Positions 1-9,951 of a stretch of DNA of 64,000 nt are shown here, one piece after another. The notes under the pieces were generated by a model. That model saw only the letters and a program-made list of their open reading frames with translations, had not been told where the DNA came from and made no database searches. This DNA is from Pedobacter polaris (lineage in GTDB: Bacteria > Bacteroidota > Bacteroidia > Sphingobacteriales > Sphingobacteriaceae). The first letter of the stretch is position 1. Every line of letters starts with the position of its first letter. The stretch covers positions 1,334,488 to 1,398,487 of the forward strand of contig NZ_SWBR01000002.1 in NCBI RefSeq assembly GCF_005116505.1, written 5' to 3'. Both the position numbers and the translations under genes were made by a program.

Positions 1-2121
1 CTTTGGCAAAGAGGCTCTTCTCTCTTTTAAGCGTTTCAAAAACTGATCATGTCTTAAGGTATAATTAGGTTCGGGTAAATGTTTCAATGCTTTTTCTAAA
101 ACATCATCAGTTAATTTAGCACAAAAAGCTTTCACCTCATTATCCCACTCTTTTTCAGTGTACTGGGACAACAATCTGCTATTCATTGCTCTACCTTCCC
201 ACAAATACCAATCAATTTTTTTGATCTCTCTTTCATATCCTTGCATCATAGGCAAGAGTGATGAGGATTGAGCATAACGTTGAACAAAACCATCAGAGCT
301 ATAAAAAACCTGATCACGATCTCTTGGAACTGCTAAATACTTTTTGCCTTTTTCTGTTTTCTCGGGCATCCATCTCCATTGGTCTTCATGACGATCCCAA
401 TCGCCGATCATTATATCTAAAGCTCTAGCTCTTAAGTACATTGATGCATCATAGGTGTTATCATTATCCTCATCAAGCTTTTTAAGCATCTTAGTGGTAT
501 TATCAGACTCTCCTATAGGTTCTCTCTCTTCAAGCAAACAAAGTGTATTTGCAAACATACCTCCATAATCTCCTAAATTTACATCTGGAGAAACCCAACC
601 AATAATTGGTGTACTATGTGGCACATCTACTGCCTTTGCAAGTGTAGGTACAACCAAAGCACCAAATGGGTGTTGAGCAGACATGTTATCTTTTAAAATA
701 TCCTTAGCAAATGTTTCCCTTAAGCCCTGAGGCAATAACACTTCTGGATATTTTTCTATGCTACGTAAAACCCATTCTTTACCATCTTTGTCTTCCAAAC
801 GAAGAGATCTCGATTGATTCCCTCCACCCAACTGAGTAGGTTTTAATCCACCTTTAATTTCCGAAATTCTTAGCACCGGAAATTTAGTGTCCATAGCATA
901 GTCCTTGCGGTAATTTTCTCCAAATAAGAAACGATGAAACTTGCCTACACTATCATATGAAGGGTGAACCTTAATGGTAATGCTATCTGCTTTTATCACT
1001 TTTAATTCGTTCTTTTTAGGAGGGGCTAACTCTTTATATTTTTGCGTGTAACTGAATATTTTTTTAACACCAGTGTCTGCATAAATATAATAGTCATATC
1101 GCATATCATTATTTATGAGCTGATCTGCAACCACATAGCCTTGATTTTCTTCTTCAAGTAATGCATTTTTACCCAGTTTGTTTGCAGTTACTTTAGAACC
1201 AGAGCCACTTACAATTTGTAATTGTTTGCCTTTTATAAATTGCAAGCCATGCTCATGGCCTGCTGCATAAATAACATTTGGTTTATCTCCAAAAACGCTA
1301 TTTACGCTTTTCATCATATCTTTATAAGCAGGGTGATTTAAATCTTCAGGGCTTAATAAAGTTGATCGTAAAAGCGGATAAATTGATCCTATAATAGGCA
1401 ATGGGATAACTAAACTTTTATTTAATGATGTTAAAGGTAAGAGGTGATTCTTCCAGGTAAAATATCCACCATGTACGCCATAGCTTTGAAATGGATGATG
1501 AGAGGCAAGAATAATTACCTTATCTCTGTTTTGTTCCATTAAATCTTGCATTCTAGCAATCACCTCATCTTTAGTCTGACAATCGCAATCTGCTACAGGA
1601 TTTTGTTTATTATATGGGAATAAAAACCATTCACTATCATAAGCTATTAGGGTAAGTTTATCTGATAGTTTTATCGCAACTGGATCTGGACAGCCATTTG
1701 AAGGAAGCAGCCTTAATAACGGATCATTAAAAGATTCTAGGTATTCGCTTTGAGCCTTAATTTTTGCTAAACCATTAGGCCCTGATTTATCCCAATCGTG
1801 GTTACCGGGAACAAAATATACTGCAGAACCTGCATCACGCATGGGTTTAAATTGAGACTGTAATATTTTGCTGGTCTCTTCAAAAGACCCATAACCTGGA
1901 ATTGCCATGCCAGATGGATAAATATTATCTCCTAAATAAACGGTAGTGGTTTTTCCTTTAATTACATGATTGGCTGCATTTTTTAAAGCTGCGAACTGGC
2001 CTTCGTTCATTTCTCCAGCATCACCTATTAAAATTACACGATACTTTACATCCTTGTCCTGGGCAAATCCAATAGAGGTTATAAATAATAAACATAAAGC
2101 CGTGAGTAGTTTTTTCAACAT
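1..2121 (-). CDS. Secreted metallophosphoesterase with kinase-like second domain (partial)
   Basis: The reading frame starts at ATG 2121 and stays open for 707 codons to the left edge, so the C-terminus is missing. A Sec signal peptide ends near residue 20. A complete calcineurin-like phosphoesterase site follows: IGDAGE, LGDNIYPSG, PGNHDWD, ASHHPF and GHEHG (about residue 286). From about residue 420 a second domain appears with IGDWDRHEDQW (about 570) followed by VPRDRDQVF, a pattern like the catalytic and metal-binding loops of HipA/CotH-type kinases. That reading is inference. It is the last visible gene of the operon that begins with the HD-PycTM gene and ppk1. Related Bacteroidota proteins often continue into an outer-membrane barrel, which would lie outside this window. 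Confidence 0.8.
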   Translation of the reverse strand, partial: MLKKLLTALCLLFITSIGFAQDKDVKYRVILIGDAGEMNEGQFAALKNAANHVIKGKTTTVYLGDNIYPSGMAIPGYGSFEETSKILQSQFKPMRDAGSAVYFVPGNHDWDKSGPNGLAKIKAQSEYLESFNDPLLRLLPSNGCPDPVAIKLSDKLTLIAYDSEWFLFPYNKQNPVADCDCQTKDEVIARMQDLMEQNRDKVIILASHHPFQSYGVHGGYFTWKNHLLPLTSLNKSLVIPLPIIGSIYPLLRSTLLSPEDLNHPAYKDMMKSVNSVFGDKPNVIYAAGHEHGLQFIKGKQLQIVSGSGSKVTANKLGKNALLEEENQGYVVADQLINNDMRYDYYIYADTGVKKIFSYTQKYKELAPPKKNELKVIKADSITIKVHPSYDSVGKFHRFLFGENYRKDYAMDTKFPVLRISEIKGGLKPTQLGGGNQSRSLRLEDKDGKEWVLRSIEKYPEVLLPQGLRETFAKDILKDNMSAQHPFGALVVPTLAKAVDVPHSTPIIGWVSPDVNLGDYGGMFANTLCLLEEREPIGESDNTTKMLKKLDEDNDNTYDASMYLRARALDIMIGDWDRHEDQWRWMPEKTEKGKKYLAVPRDRDQVFYSSDGFVQRYAQSSSLLPMMQGYEREIKKIDWYLWEGRAMNSRLLSQYTEKEWDNEVKAFCAKLTDDVLEKALKHLPEPNYTLRHDQFLKRLKERRASLPK

Positions 2122-2160
2122 ACTGAGAATATGAAGGTTAGATTAAATATAATTAATAAT

Positions 2161-3039
2161 TTAAGGTTTTTTATAATTGAATCTCAAGATATTTCCACCG
2201 GTTGTTTCACTACCTTCATTCGATATGTAAAGATTGCCTGATGAATCAAAAGCTATACCTTCTGGCTGATTAAATTCATTAGAGCTTAAATGATACACAC
2301 TTTTTATTTTAAAGTTAGCATCTGTAACAACTAAAGCTTTATTTACTGATGAAACGATATACCACTCTTTTGTAAGAGGGTTTATGGCCAATGCAGATGG
2401 ATGAAATGAACCTTTCTTTTTTCCGCTCATTTTGTCAACAGAACTAACATCTATAGTAAAATTACCTGCAGCTTTAAATGAACCATCCTTTTGTAAGTCT
2501 AAGATATAGCCACTAGAATTTTTCGTGTCTTTGTCTACTTTACAGGATTTACAGAGTAAATAAACCTTCCCTGTTGCTTCATCTGCATACATACCCTCAT
2601 ATTCACCTTTTGGCACTAAGTTTTCAGATACTTTAACGTTTGTAGTTTCTGTATTTTTTGTTTCACTAAGTTGAAAAGAATACAATTCTCCATTACTTTT
2701 TAACAAGACTGCCCAGCCTTGTATAATTGCTACATCTTCATAATCTCCCTTTTTGGCAAATTTGGTAACGGTTTCGTCTTTTGTACCTAAAGGCAATTTG
2801 AATAAACTCCCATCTTCATCTTGTTGAGCATATACAAAATCATTTTTGCCTTTATCAAAGGCAATACCTGAAATTTCTTGTAAAATATCTGGCATAATAT
2901 ATTTTTCTGGCTTACTTAAATCGTAACCTTTAGGATTTTCTTCTCCTGCACCCTTAGCTTTTTTCTGTGCACATGATATTATCGAAAAACTAATTGTAAT
3001 AACTATAAATCCTAATAATATTAATGTACTTTTCTCCAT
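2161..3039 (-). CDS. SdiA-regulated-type beta-propeller lipoprotein
   Basis: The protein of 292 residues begins with a hydrophobic signal ending in a lipobox (FSIISC), so it is probably a lipoprotein. The rest consists of propeller-like repeats such as LQEISGIAFD, GEYEGMYADEATGKVYLL, HPSALAINPLTKEWYIVSS and FNQPEGIAFDSSGNLYIS, which match the SdiA-regulated family. An ATG 24 bases upstream (3063) would overlap the ppk1 stop. The ATG at 3039 was chosen because it puts the signal peptide at the N-terminus. It lies between ppk1 and the phosphoesterase gene on the same strand, so co-transcription is likely. The role is unknown; propellers of this type resemble phytase-like folds, which could suit a phosphate-related operon, but that is speculation. 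Confidence 0.75.
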   Translation of the reverse strand: MEKSTLILLGFIVITISFSIISCAQKKAKGAGEENPKGYDLSKPEKYIMPDILQEISGIAFDKGKNDFVYAQQDEDGSLFKLPLGTKDETVTKFAKKGDYEDVAIIQGWAVLLKSNGELYSFQLSETKNTETTNVKVSENLVPKGEYEGMYADEATGKVYLLCKSCKVDKDTKNSSGYILDLQKDGSFKAAGNFTIDVSSVDKMSGKKKGSFHPSALAINPLTKEWYIVSSVNKALVVTDANFKIKSVYHLSSNEFNQPEGIAFDSSGNLYISNEGSETTGGNILRFNYKKP

Positions 3040-3052
3040 TCTAATCTTTGAA

Positions 3053-5110
3053 TTACTTAGCATCTTTTTCTTCTTTTAATAATTGATAAATACGATATTG
3101 AGACTGTATTGGTTTACCTTTTGTTACGATTGGTATATTATTCATTTCTTGGTCTATTGATACAGCTTGAACATTATCAGTTAATTGGAGGTTCAACATC
3201 TCTTTAATTTGTTTCTTTATGTGTGCTGTTAATACAGGAAAACAAACTTCTATTCTTCGGTAAATATTTCTATTCATCCAATCTGCAGAACCTAAATAAA
3301 TTTCTTCATTTCCAGCATTGTTAAAAACAAATATCCTACCATGTTCTAAGTAACGGTCAACAATCCTACGTACAGAAATGTTTTCGCTCATTCCTTTAAC
3401 ACCAGCAACCAATCTGCAAATTCCCCTAATAATTAGCTCAATTTTAACACCCGCATTAGAAGCTTCATAAAGTTTAGCAATGAGCACCTTTTCTTCTAAA
3501 TTATTAAGTTTTATAACAATAGATCCAGATTTTCCGTCTTTTACATATGAAATTTCTCTGTCAATTAGTGCAATAAAACGTTGTTGAAGGTTAAACTGAG
3601 CAACTAAGAGGAATTGAAATTTAATTAAATCAGCATTAGTTGGTTTTAATCTTTTTGCTAAGAAAATAAAGAGTAACTCCATTTCTCTCAACATCTCTTG
3701 ATGGGCAGTCATTAAAATATGATCTGTATAAAAATTGGCAGTAGTTTCATTAAAATTTCCAGTAGCCAAAAGACCAGTATAAATTTTTCTTAAACCCACT
3801 CTTCTTTTCACCAAAGCTATCTTAGCATGTACTTTTAAGGCTGTTACGCTATACATGATCTCCACACCAGCATCCTTCATTTTATTAGCCCATTTAATGT
3901 TGTTAGCTTCATCAAAACGGGCTTTAAGCTCTACTAATACAAATACTTTCTTGCCATTTTTTGCTGCGCTAATCAAAGCATTAACTATTTTAGAATCATT
4001 TGCCACTCGATAAAGCGTTACATAGATCTCCTCTACTTCCACATCTGTTGCAGCTTCATTAAAAAACCTTAAAACGCTATCATAAGATTGATAAGGCGGG
4101 TTGATTAGTATATCTCCTTCAATAATTTGATCATACAATGATTTCCCTTTTACCAATACAGGATGGTTTATTTTTGACCAAGATTGGCTTGAAAGTTCTG
4201 GAATATTTATTGGGAAAGATGCTAAATCTTTAAGGTTATGGTACCTTCCGCCAGCAACCAAATTTGCATTTTGAAGATTTAATTTCTTTTGCAATAATTG
4301 CATGGTGTCATCAGGAATACCTGGTTGATATAAAAACCGAGTGGCCAACCCAAAATCTCTTTTGTTTAACTGTTTTTCTATTTGCTTAGCTAAATCGCCC
4401 GCATATTCATCTTTTAAATCTATTTCTGCTGTACGCGTAATTTTAAAACTAAAACAGCCAGTAATTTTTGCGTTCTTAAAAAGTATATCGAAATTGTTTC
4501 TAATGATATCATCTAAAAACAAAATAAAGGTATCTTTCCCTTTAGTAATTTTATAAAACCTCGGGAGATTAGCAGATGGTATATTTAAAATTAAGGTCTG
4601 CTCTTCTTCTTTTATGAGTGTAATTAAGAAATAAAGCTCATTATTTTTAGGAAAAAAAGAAGATTTGACAGTGGTTAGATTAACAGGCTGTAAAAAAGCT
4701 AAAACTTGGCTAAGAAAATATCTACTCACCTCGTTTTCCAATTCTACAGGAATATCATGCCCGTAAATAAAATTGATATGATTTTCTTGTAATTGTGGGT
4801 TTATTGTTTCTCTTAAGATGCTGCCATATTCTTGCTGTTGTCCTTGGATAATCTCAATTGCTTTACCTAACAGGTCTTCCTCAATTTTTATATTATTCTT
4901 GTCCTTTTTACTCAATTTAGCTAATGCCAATAACACTGGCATTCTAACACGGTAAAATTCATCAAGATTGGAAGAGTAAATAGAAAGAAATTTAATTTTT
5001 TCAAGCAATGGAACATTTGCTCTTGCAGCCTCTGCTAAAACACGTCCATTAAATGTTAACCAACTTAAATCTCTGTCAAAAAACAAGTTTTGAGCTACTT
5101 TTTCAAGCAT
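3053..5110 (-). CDS. ppk1: Polyphosphate kinase 1
   Basis: This 685-residue protein makes inorganic polyphosphate from ATP. The N-terminal FFDRDLSWLTFNGRVL and SSNLDEFYRVRMP segments are hallmarks of PPK1. Two phosphohistidine-type motifs are present: KVHAKI near residue 427 and YLEHGRI near 588, matching the positions of the autophosphorylated and second catalytic histidines of the family. The length is normal. A TTG-initiated extension (5134) would overlap the upstream gene; ATG 5110 lies 2 bases after that gene's stop and starts the conserved region, so it was chosen. It follows the HD-PycTM gene directly and is followed by a lipoprotein gene, all on the minus strand. Confidence 0.95.
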   Translation of the reverse strand: MLEKVAQNLFFDRDLSWLTFNGRVLAEAARANVPLLEKIKFLSIYSSNLDEFYRVRMPVLLALAKLSKKDKNNIKIEEDLLGKAIEIIQGQQQEYGSILRETINPQLQENHINFIYGHDIPVELENEVSRYFLSQVLAFLQPVNLTTVKSSFFPKNNELYFLITLIKEEEQTLILNIPSANLPRFYKITKGKDTFILFLDDIIRNNFDILFKNAKITGCFSFKITRTAEIDLKDEYAGDLAKQIEKQLNKRDFGLATRFLYQPGIPDDTMQLLQKKLNLQNANLVAGGRYHNLKDLASFPINIPELSSQSWSKINHPVLVKGKSLYDQIIEGDILINPPYQSYDSVLRFFNEAATDVEVEEIYVTLYRVANDSKIVNALISAAKNGKKVFVLVELKARFDEANNIKWANKMKDAGVEIMYSVTALKVHAKIALVKRRVGLRKIYTGLLATGNFNETTANFYTDHILMTAHQEMLREMELLFIFLAKRLKPTNADLIKFQFLLVAQFNLQQRFIALIDREISYVKDGKSGSIVIKLNNLEEKVLIAKLYEASNAGVKIELIIRGICRLVAGVKGMSENISVRRIVDRYLEHGRIFVFNNAGNEEIYLGSADWMNRNIYRRIEVCFPVLTAHIKKQIKEMLNLQLTDNVQAVSIDQEMNNIPIVTKGKPIQSQYRIYQLLKEEKDAK

Positions 5111-5111
5111 G

Positions 5112-6344
5112 TTAAGATAATTTACCGTAGGCAATATAAGAAATTACATAGGCTAGAACTGCTGCAATTAAACCAAACATAAAGATGTTATAAGCAATTC
5201 TTATCAATTTATATTTACGGCCTAAAACAACACCTTGAGAATACACATCTGTTATAAGTGTACCATATAAAAACTCTTGGTCGTTCATTACTTTAATCAT
5301 CCCTTTACTGTAATCATTTAATGCCATTTTATAAAAGTTACCAAAAAACAAAAGATTAACTTTTTTTCGTTCTATATCATTCTCTGTAAACAATCCATCC
5401 GGAATAGCAGGTCTGGTTGCCAAAATTGAGAAGATGATACAAGATAAACTAACCATTAAAAGAATAAAAGTAGGCACTATTAAAAATGCATTATCCTCTA
5501 GCCTCCTTAGCACCAAACTCACTATTAATGATAAAATGATTGAGTTTACTGTAATAAGTAATTGAGCTTTGTTATCTGCCATATCACTTAATCGTTGGTT
5601 ATTTGCAGAGGTAATTCTAAACATGGTTTCAATACCTTTGTCTGGTCTTTGCTTGTCTTTTGTCTTTAGCAATTTTTCTGGTTTATCTTCTTTACCATTA
5701 TGGCTATCATCAGCTATAGTTACATCTAAGACTTCATCAGCTTCATCAATATCCTTTAATTTACTTTTTAGTTTCTCTAAGTTTTTAGATTTTTGATCAC
5801 TCAAAAGCAGGATGCAGTAATCTGTATGGTATTGATGACTTTCTAAAAACTGGATATCTTTTTTTCTCCATTCCTTTTTGTTTATGTCAACATTGTAAAG
5901 AAGTTCTACCTCTTTATGCATCAACTTTCCTTTTTTCCTAAAATCTTCTGTTCCTAAATGAAAAAGGTCGCCATCACAAACAATATTCTCTAATTGATTT
6001 GTTGGTCTTTGAGGCATCTTAGTAGACAGAATTACTTGCATAACTTGATCTCTAACATCGGCCTTAACATCTATTTTCTTTAAGAATTCTATTGCTAATT
6101 CTGCACCTTTCTGCTCGTGGTTATTTGGATCTTCAAAGTAACCTGTATCATGAAACCATGCACTAGTTGTAACTATAAAAAAATCTTTATCATTTAATTG
6201 GTAATGATTTGCAATTTGTATGGTTGCTGCAACAACGTCCTGAGTATGTTCTAAATTATGGTATACCAATTTTGGATCATGATGGGTATTAAAATATCCC
6301 AACACATGATCTTTCACTTCTTCTAATAAATGTTTGTAGTTCAT
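5112..6344 (-). CDS. HD-domain phosphohydrolase fused to PycTM-like membrane domain
   Basis: The 410-residue protein has an N-terminal HD phosphohydrolase domain (YHNLEHTQDV at 28-37, WFHDTGYF with the HD pair at 65-66, CDGD at 123-126). A charged linker follows at about 190-240. The C-terminal part carries MFRITSANNQRLSDMADNKA, two membrane segments at about 261-311 and a third at 383-405, the arrangement of the Pycsar effector (PycTM, formerly DUF5706) family. HD enzymes act on nucleotides or cyclic nucleotides; the substrate here is not visible. It heads the ppk1 operon with 2 bases between the genes. No nucleotide cyclase gene is adjacent, so this is not a standard Pycsar pair. Confidence 0.8.
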   Translation of the reverse strand: MNYKHLLEEVKDHVLGYFNTHHDPKLVYHNLEHTQDVVAATIQIANHYQLNDKDFFIVTTSAWFHDTGYFEDPNNHEQKGAELAIEFLKKIDVKADVRDQVMQVILSTKMPQRPTNQLENIVCDGDLFHLGTEDFRKKGKLMHKEVELLYNVDINKKEWRKKDIQFLESHQYHTDYCILLLSDQKSKNLEKLKSKLKDIDEADEVLDVTIADDSHNGKEDKPEKLLKTKDKQRPDKGIETMFRITSANNQRLSDMADNKAQLLITVNSIILSLIVSLVLRRLEDNAFLIVPTFILLMVSLSCIIFSILATRPAIPDGLFTENDIERKKVNLLFFGNFYKMALNDYSKGMIKVMNDQEFLYGTLITDVYSQGVVLGRKYKLIRIAYNIFMFGLIAAVLAYVISYIAYGKLS

Positions 6345-6531
6345 TTAATTTTAATTGACAGTTAATGGCTGATAGAATAATCAGCAGTAATTAATAGTTA
6401 CGAAATATAAGGATTTTTATTCACGGTATATTCAAAACTCCGAAAATTGAAAAATGTTTTACAGGTTATTACTGTAGGTGATAAAACAAGCGGTAAACTT
6501 ATTTGTTATTGAAAAATAAGTTAACGAACTC

Positions 6532-7020
6532 ATGCCGAAACATAACAAGAAATTTGAATTTTTACCATTTGTAATCTTTTTAATCATTCCGCTTGCAATT
6601 GGTGCAATTGGTGGATTTTTTACCATGGAATCTGTAAAAACTTGGTATACTACTTTAAATAAACCAACCTTTAATCCACCAAATTGGGTATTCGGACCTG
6701 TATGGACAACATTATATGTTTTAATGGGGATAGCATCATACCTAGTCTGGAAACAACGAAGTATAGTTGCTGGCTATAAATGGGCATTTGGTATTTATTT
6801 TCTTCAATTAGCATTAAACTTAATGTGGTCCTTTTTATTTTTTTATCAGCATCAAATCGGCCTTGCTTTAATAGAAATTGGTTTATTGCTCGTAACAATT
6901 ATTATAAATGCGTTTATTTTTTATAGAATAAACAAGGTAGCTGGTCTGTTATTTATCCCCTACATTCTTTGGGTCAGCTTTGCGTCTTATTTAACCTATT
7001 CTATCTTTATTTTGAATTAA
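6532..7020 (+). CDS. tspO: TspO/MBR family tryptophan-rich sensory protein
   Basis: The 162-residue integral membrane protein has five hydrophobic segments and the family signature around residues 43-62, TLNKPTFNPPNWVFGPVWT, followed by LYVLMGIASYLVW and the later ALNLMWSFLFF segment. TspO proteins bind tetrapyrroles and are linked to oxidative stress and porphyrin handling. Length and topology are normal for the family. It is divergent from the HD-PycTM/ppk1 operon with about 190 bases between them, and 30 bases upstream of the patatin-like gene, with which it may be co-transcribed. Confidence 0.92.
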   Translation: MPKHNKKFEFLPFVIFLIIPLAIGAIGGFFTMESVKTWYTTLNKPTFNPPNWVFGPVWTTLYVLMGIASYLVWKQRSIVAGYKWAFGIYFLQLALNLMWSFLFFYQHQIGLALIEIGLLLVTIIINAFIFYRINKVAGLLFIPYILWVSFASYLTYSIFILN

Positions 7021-7050
7021 TTTAAAAAGAAAACGATATTTTTATAGGAG

Positions 7051-9366
7051 ATGTATCCTAAAAAGCTAATCGTTTTTATTTTAGTGCTTTTGGTGCTACA
7101 AGTTAAAGCACAAAAAGTTGGCCTGGTATTAAGCGGCGGAGGGGCTAAAGGTTTGGCACATATTGGCACGCTGAAAGCCTTAGAAGAAAACAACATCCCT
7201 ATAGATTATATTACTGGTACAAGCATGGGCGGCATTGTTGGTGCAATGTATGCTGCGGGATATTCTCCTACCCAAATAGAAAAAATTGCCTTAAGTTCTG
7301 ATTTTCAAGATTGGGTAGGTGGAAAATACAAAAGCGATTATAGTTTTTATTTTCAAAAGAATAGCATTAATGCTTCTATTTTAACTGCTAAACTATCAAT
7401 TGACACAAGTTTAAGATTAAATTTCAGGCCCAATTTAGTAAATGACATTCCCTTAAATTTTGCTTTATTAGAACTCTTTTCTCAAGCCTCAGCCATTTCT
7501 AAAGATAACTTTGATAATCTATTTGTTCCGTACAGGTGCATGGTTTCTGATGTACTTTCTCAAAAAAGTATTACCATGAAAAATGGGAGTTTAGCAGAAG
7601 CAGTTCGTGGTACAATGACAGTTCCTTTAGTTTATAGACCAATTAAATTGGAAAATAAGTATGTTTTTGATGGTGGTTTATATAACAACTTTCCAGCAGA
7701 TATAATGAAAACTGAGTTTAAACCAGATTTTATTATTGGTGCAAATGTATCTTCTAAAACTTTTAATGAATATCCTAAAAACGATGATAGAATAATGAAC
7801 CGCCTTTTGGTTTATATGTTCTTATCAAAATCTGACTCTACTTTAGTTGGAAAAAATGGTGTTTACATAGAGCCAGATTTAATTAATTACTCCGTTACCA
7901 ACTTCGCCCCTGTTGCAGAATTAATTAAAAAAGGTTATGATGCTACGATGGCCGACATGGAAAATATTAAGAAAGCAATTTCTAGACGAGTTAGCCCACA
8001 AGAGTTGTTAATCAAAAGAAATGCTTTTAATGACAGGAAACCAGATTTATTGTTTAGTAATGTAAAAGTAACAGGGGTAAACTCTCAACAAAAAAAATAT
8101 ATTGAACGATTGTTTAAAAGTGACCAGTATACATTTAATTTAAAAGATATTAAAAGAGGGTATTATAAGTTGGTGGCTGATGAAACTTTTGAAACTGTTT
8201 ACCCTAAAATCTCTTACGAGCAGCAAACAGATAGTTACAATTTTGAAATAGTTGCACAACCTAAAAAGAGTTTTAAAATAGATTTTGGAGGTAATATTTC
8301 ATCAAGGCCAATTAGCAATGTTTATTTAGGCTTACAATACAATTACTTAAACCGTAAAGCCTATACTTTCGGCGCAAATTTTTACTCTGGGAGGTTTTAT
8401 GAATCTGTTCAATTAAGTGGGCGCATTGATTACCCTTCTGGCTTACCTTTATTCTTAGCTGCCGAGGTTACCTATAATCACTGGAATTTTTACAATACGA
8501 GCCAGATCTTTATTGAGAATCCCCGTCCGACCTACATAGAGCAAGCGGATAGAAAAATAGACCTTAAATTAGGAATGCCATTAAATCGCAACGCTAGGCT
8601 TACTTTGAGTGCTGCTTTTATTAATAATAATGATAGTTACAGTCCAACAAATACATTTACTGTGGGTGATGTATTAGATCGAACCGTTTTTAATGGACTA
8701 AGAACAAGCTTGTTGTTTGAGCAAAATTCACTTAATAGAAAACAATATGCAGATAAAGGCCATAGTTCGCTATTAAGTATAAACTTCTCAACTGGTAAGG
8801 AAAACTATACTCCGGGTAATATTTTCAGGGCTTATACTTCTTTTACAGATCAATTAGAAATTACCAGAAAGTTTAGAGAATGGGGTAGCATAAAATTAAG
8901 TGACGAACGGTATTTCTTCCATACAAAAAAATATGCTGTGGGTTACCTAGCTGAAGGGGTTATTTCAAACCTACCCCGATATTCAAATTATCATTCCACC
9001 TTATTAGCGGCTCCAGCATTTTATCCTCTAAATGATAGTAAATCAATTTTTTTAGAAAATTTTAGAGCAACCAGTTACTTAGCAGGTGGACTTAAAAATG
9101 TATTACATCTTAAACATAATTTAGATTTTAGAGTTGAAGGGTATGTATTTTTACCCTATAAGGAGTTCGAGCAAAATGGATTACAAGGTATTGCTTATGC
9201 AAAGGCATTTAGTAAATGGCATTATGCAGGTACTGCGGGGTTAGTTTACCACACTCCTGTTGGGCCAATAAGTTTTAGTTATAATTTATATGATGACCCT
9301 ATAAAAAGGCACGGAGTTTTACTACATTTAGGCTACCTAATTTACAATAAACGTTCTATCGAATAA
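7051..9366 (+). CDS. Patatin-like phospholipase with C-terminal outer-membrane barrel
   Basis: The 771-residue protein has a signal peptide ending near VKA-Q, an oxyanion loop GGGAKG (29-34), a nucleophile elbow GTSMG (Ser58) and a DGG motif near residue 207, a complete patatin Ser-Asp dyad. After residue 320 comes a POTRA-like segment (LLFSNVKVTGVNSQQKKYIE) and then alternating aromatic beta strands to the end, as in surface-antigen/BamA-type barrels. This is the PlpD-like layout in which a phospholipase is attached to a 16-strand barrel. It acts at the outer membrane. The stop overlaps the start of the next gene (TAATG), so the two are coupled. Confidence 0.88.
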   Translation: MYPKKLIVFILVLLVLQVKAQKVGLVLSGGGAKGLAHIGTLKALEENNIPIDYITGTSMGGIVGAMYAAGYSPTQIEKIALSSDFQDWVGGKYKSDYSFYFQKNSINASILTAKLSIDTSLRLNFRPNLVNDIPLNFALLELFSQASAISKDNFDNLFVPYRCMVSDVLSQKSITMKNGSLAEAVRGTMTVPLVYRPIKLENKYVFDGGLYNNFPADIMKTEFKPDFIIGANVSSKTFNEYPKNDDRIMNRLLVYMFLSKSDSTLVGKNGVYIEPDLINYSVTNFAPVAELIKKGYDATMADMENIKKAISRRVSPQELLIKRNAFNDRKPDLLFSNVKVTGVNSQQKKYIERLFKSDQYTFNLKDIKRGYYKLVADETFETVYPKISYEQQTDSYNFEIVAQPKKSFKIDFGGNISSRPISNVYLGLQYNYLNRKAYTFGANFYSGRFYESVQLSGRIDYPSGLPLFLAAEVTYNHWNFYNTSQIFIENPRPTYIEQADRKIDLKLGMPLNRNARLTLSAAFINNNDSYSPTNTFTVGDVLDRTVFNGLRTSLLFEQNSLNRKQYADKGHSSLLSINFSTGKENYTPGNIFRAYTSFTDQLEITRKFREWGSIKLSDERYFFHTKKYAVGYLAEGVISNLPRYSNYHSTLLAAPAFYPLNDSKSIFLENFRATSYLAGGLKNVLHLKHNLDFRVEGYVFLPYKEFEQNGLQGIAYAKAFSKWHYAGTAGLVYHTPVGPISFSYNLYDDPIKRHGVLLHLGYLIYNKRSIE

Positions 9367-9893
9367 TGAAACATATAATCGCTGTACTCTTTCTGCTTTT
9401 TGCGGGTAATACATTTGCTCAAACTGCAGATATCAATAATTTTCTTGTTAAAGAGAGTTTATTAAAAAATAGTAAACTAGCAATTATTGCGGCCGATTCC
9501 TTAGAAAATCCATTAGAGAAAATTAATGGAACTTACACTTTTAGTGTAAGTGGTTTTACGCAAGAGCTTACCTTTAATGAAGGTGTTGCTATTTTACCTC
9601 TGCAAATAAATAAATCTGCTTTTGTATACATCAAACACCAAAATGATAAAGGAACGCATAGCAAATTGCTTTACATTTATAAAAAAGAAGGCAATTTAAA
9701 CCCTTTTACAATTAGTAGAATTTTTCTAATTGTTATTCCCTTAATACTTGTTATCCTTATTTTTGCTTTTAAGAAATTTATATACATAGCAGCAATATTG
9801 CTGGTAATTTTCTTAATATTTAGCTATAATAACGGCCTAAATATCTCAACCTTTTTTGAAACTACATTCGATTACCTAAGGAATTTGGTCTAA
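9366..9893 (+). CDS. Hypothetical exported membrane protein
   Basis: The 175-residue protein begins with a signal peptide (to about TFAQ, residue 19), then about 90 residues of predicted periplasmic sequence with beta-strand character, and ends with two adjacent hydrophobic segments (about 118-155). I do not recognise a family. Its ATG overlaps the stop codon of the patatin-barrel gene by one base, so translation is coupled and a supporting role for that protein is plausible. Nothing in the sequence identifies an activity. Confidence 0.65.
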   Translation: MKHIIAVLFLLFAGNTFAQTADINNFLVKESLLKNSKLAIIAADSLENPLEKINGTYTFSVSGFTQELTFNEGVAILPLQINKSAFVYIKHQNDKGTHSKLLYIYKKEGNLNPFTISRIFLIVIPLILVILIFAFKKFIYIAAILLVIFLIFSYNNGLNISTFFETTFDYLRNLV

Positions 9894-9951
9894 GGGAAGA
9901 AATTTTTTCATGTGTTATTAGTCCTTTTAATGATAAAATATATTTTGCTAA

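Noticed and set aside
5112..6344. A complete Pycsar defence system
   Set aside because: The PycTM-like domain is present but no uridylate or cytidylate cyclase gene is adjacent, and the neighbours are ppk1 and tspO.
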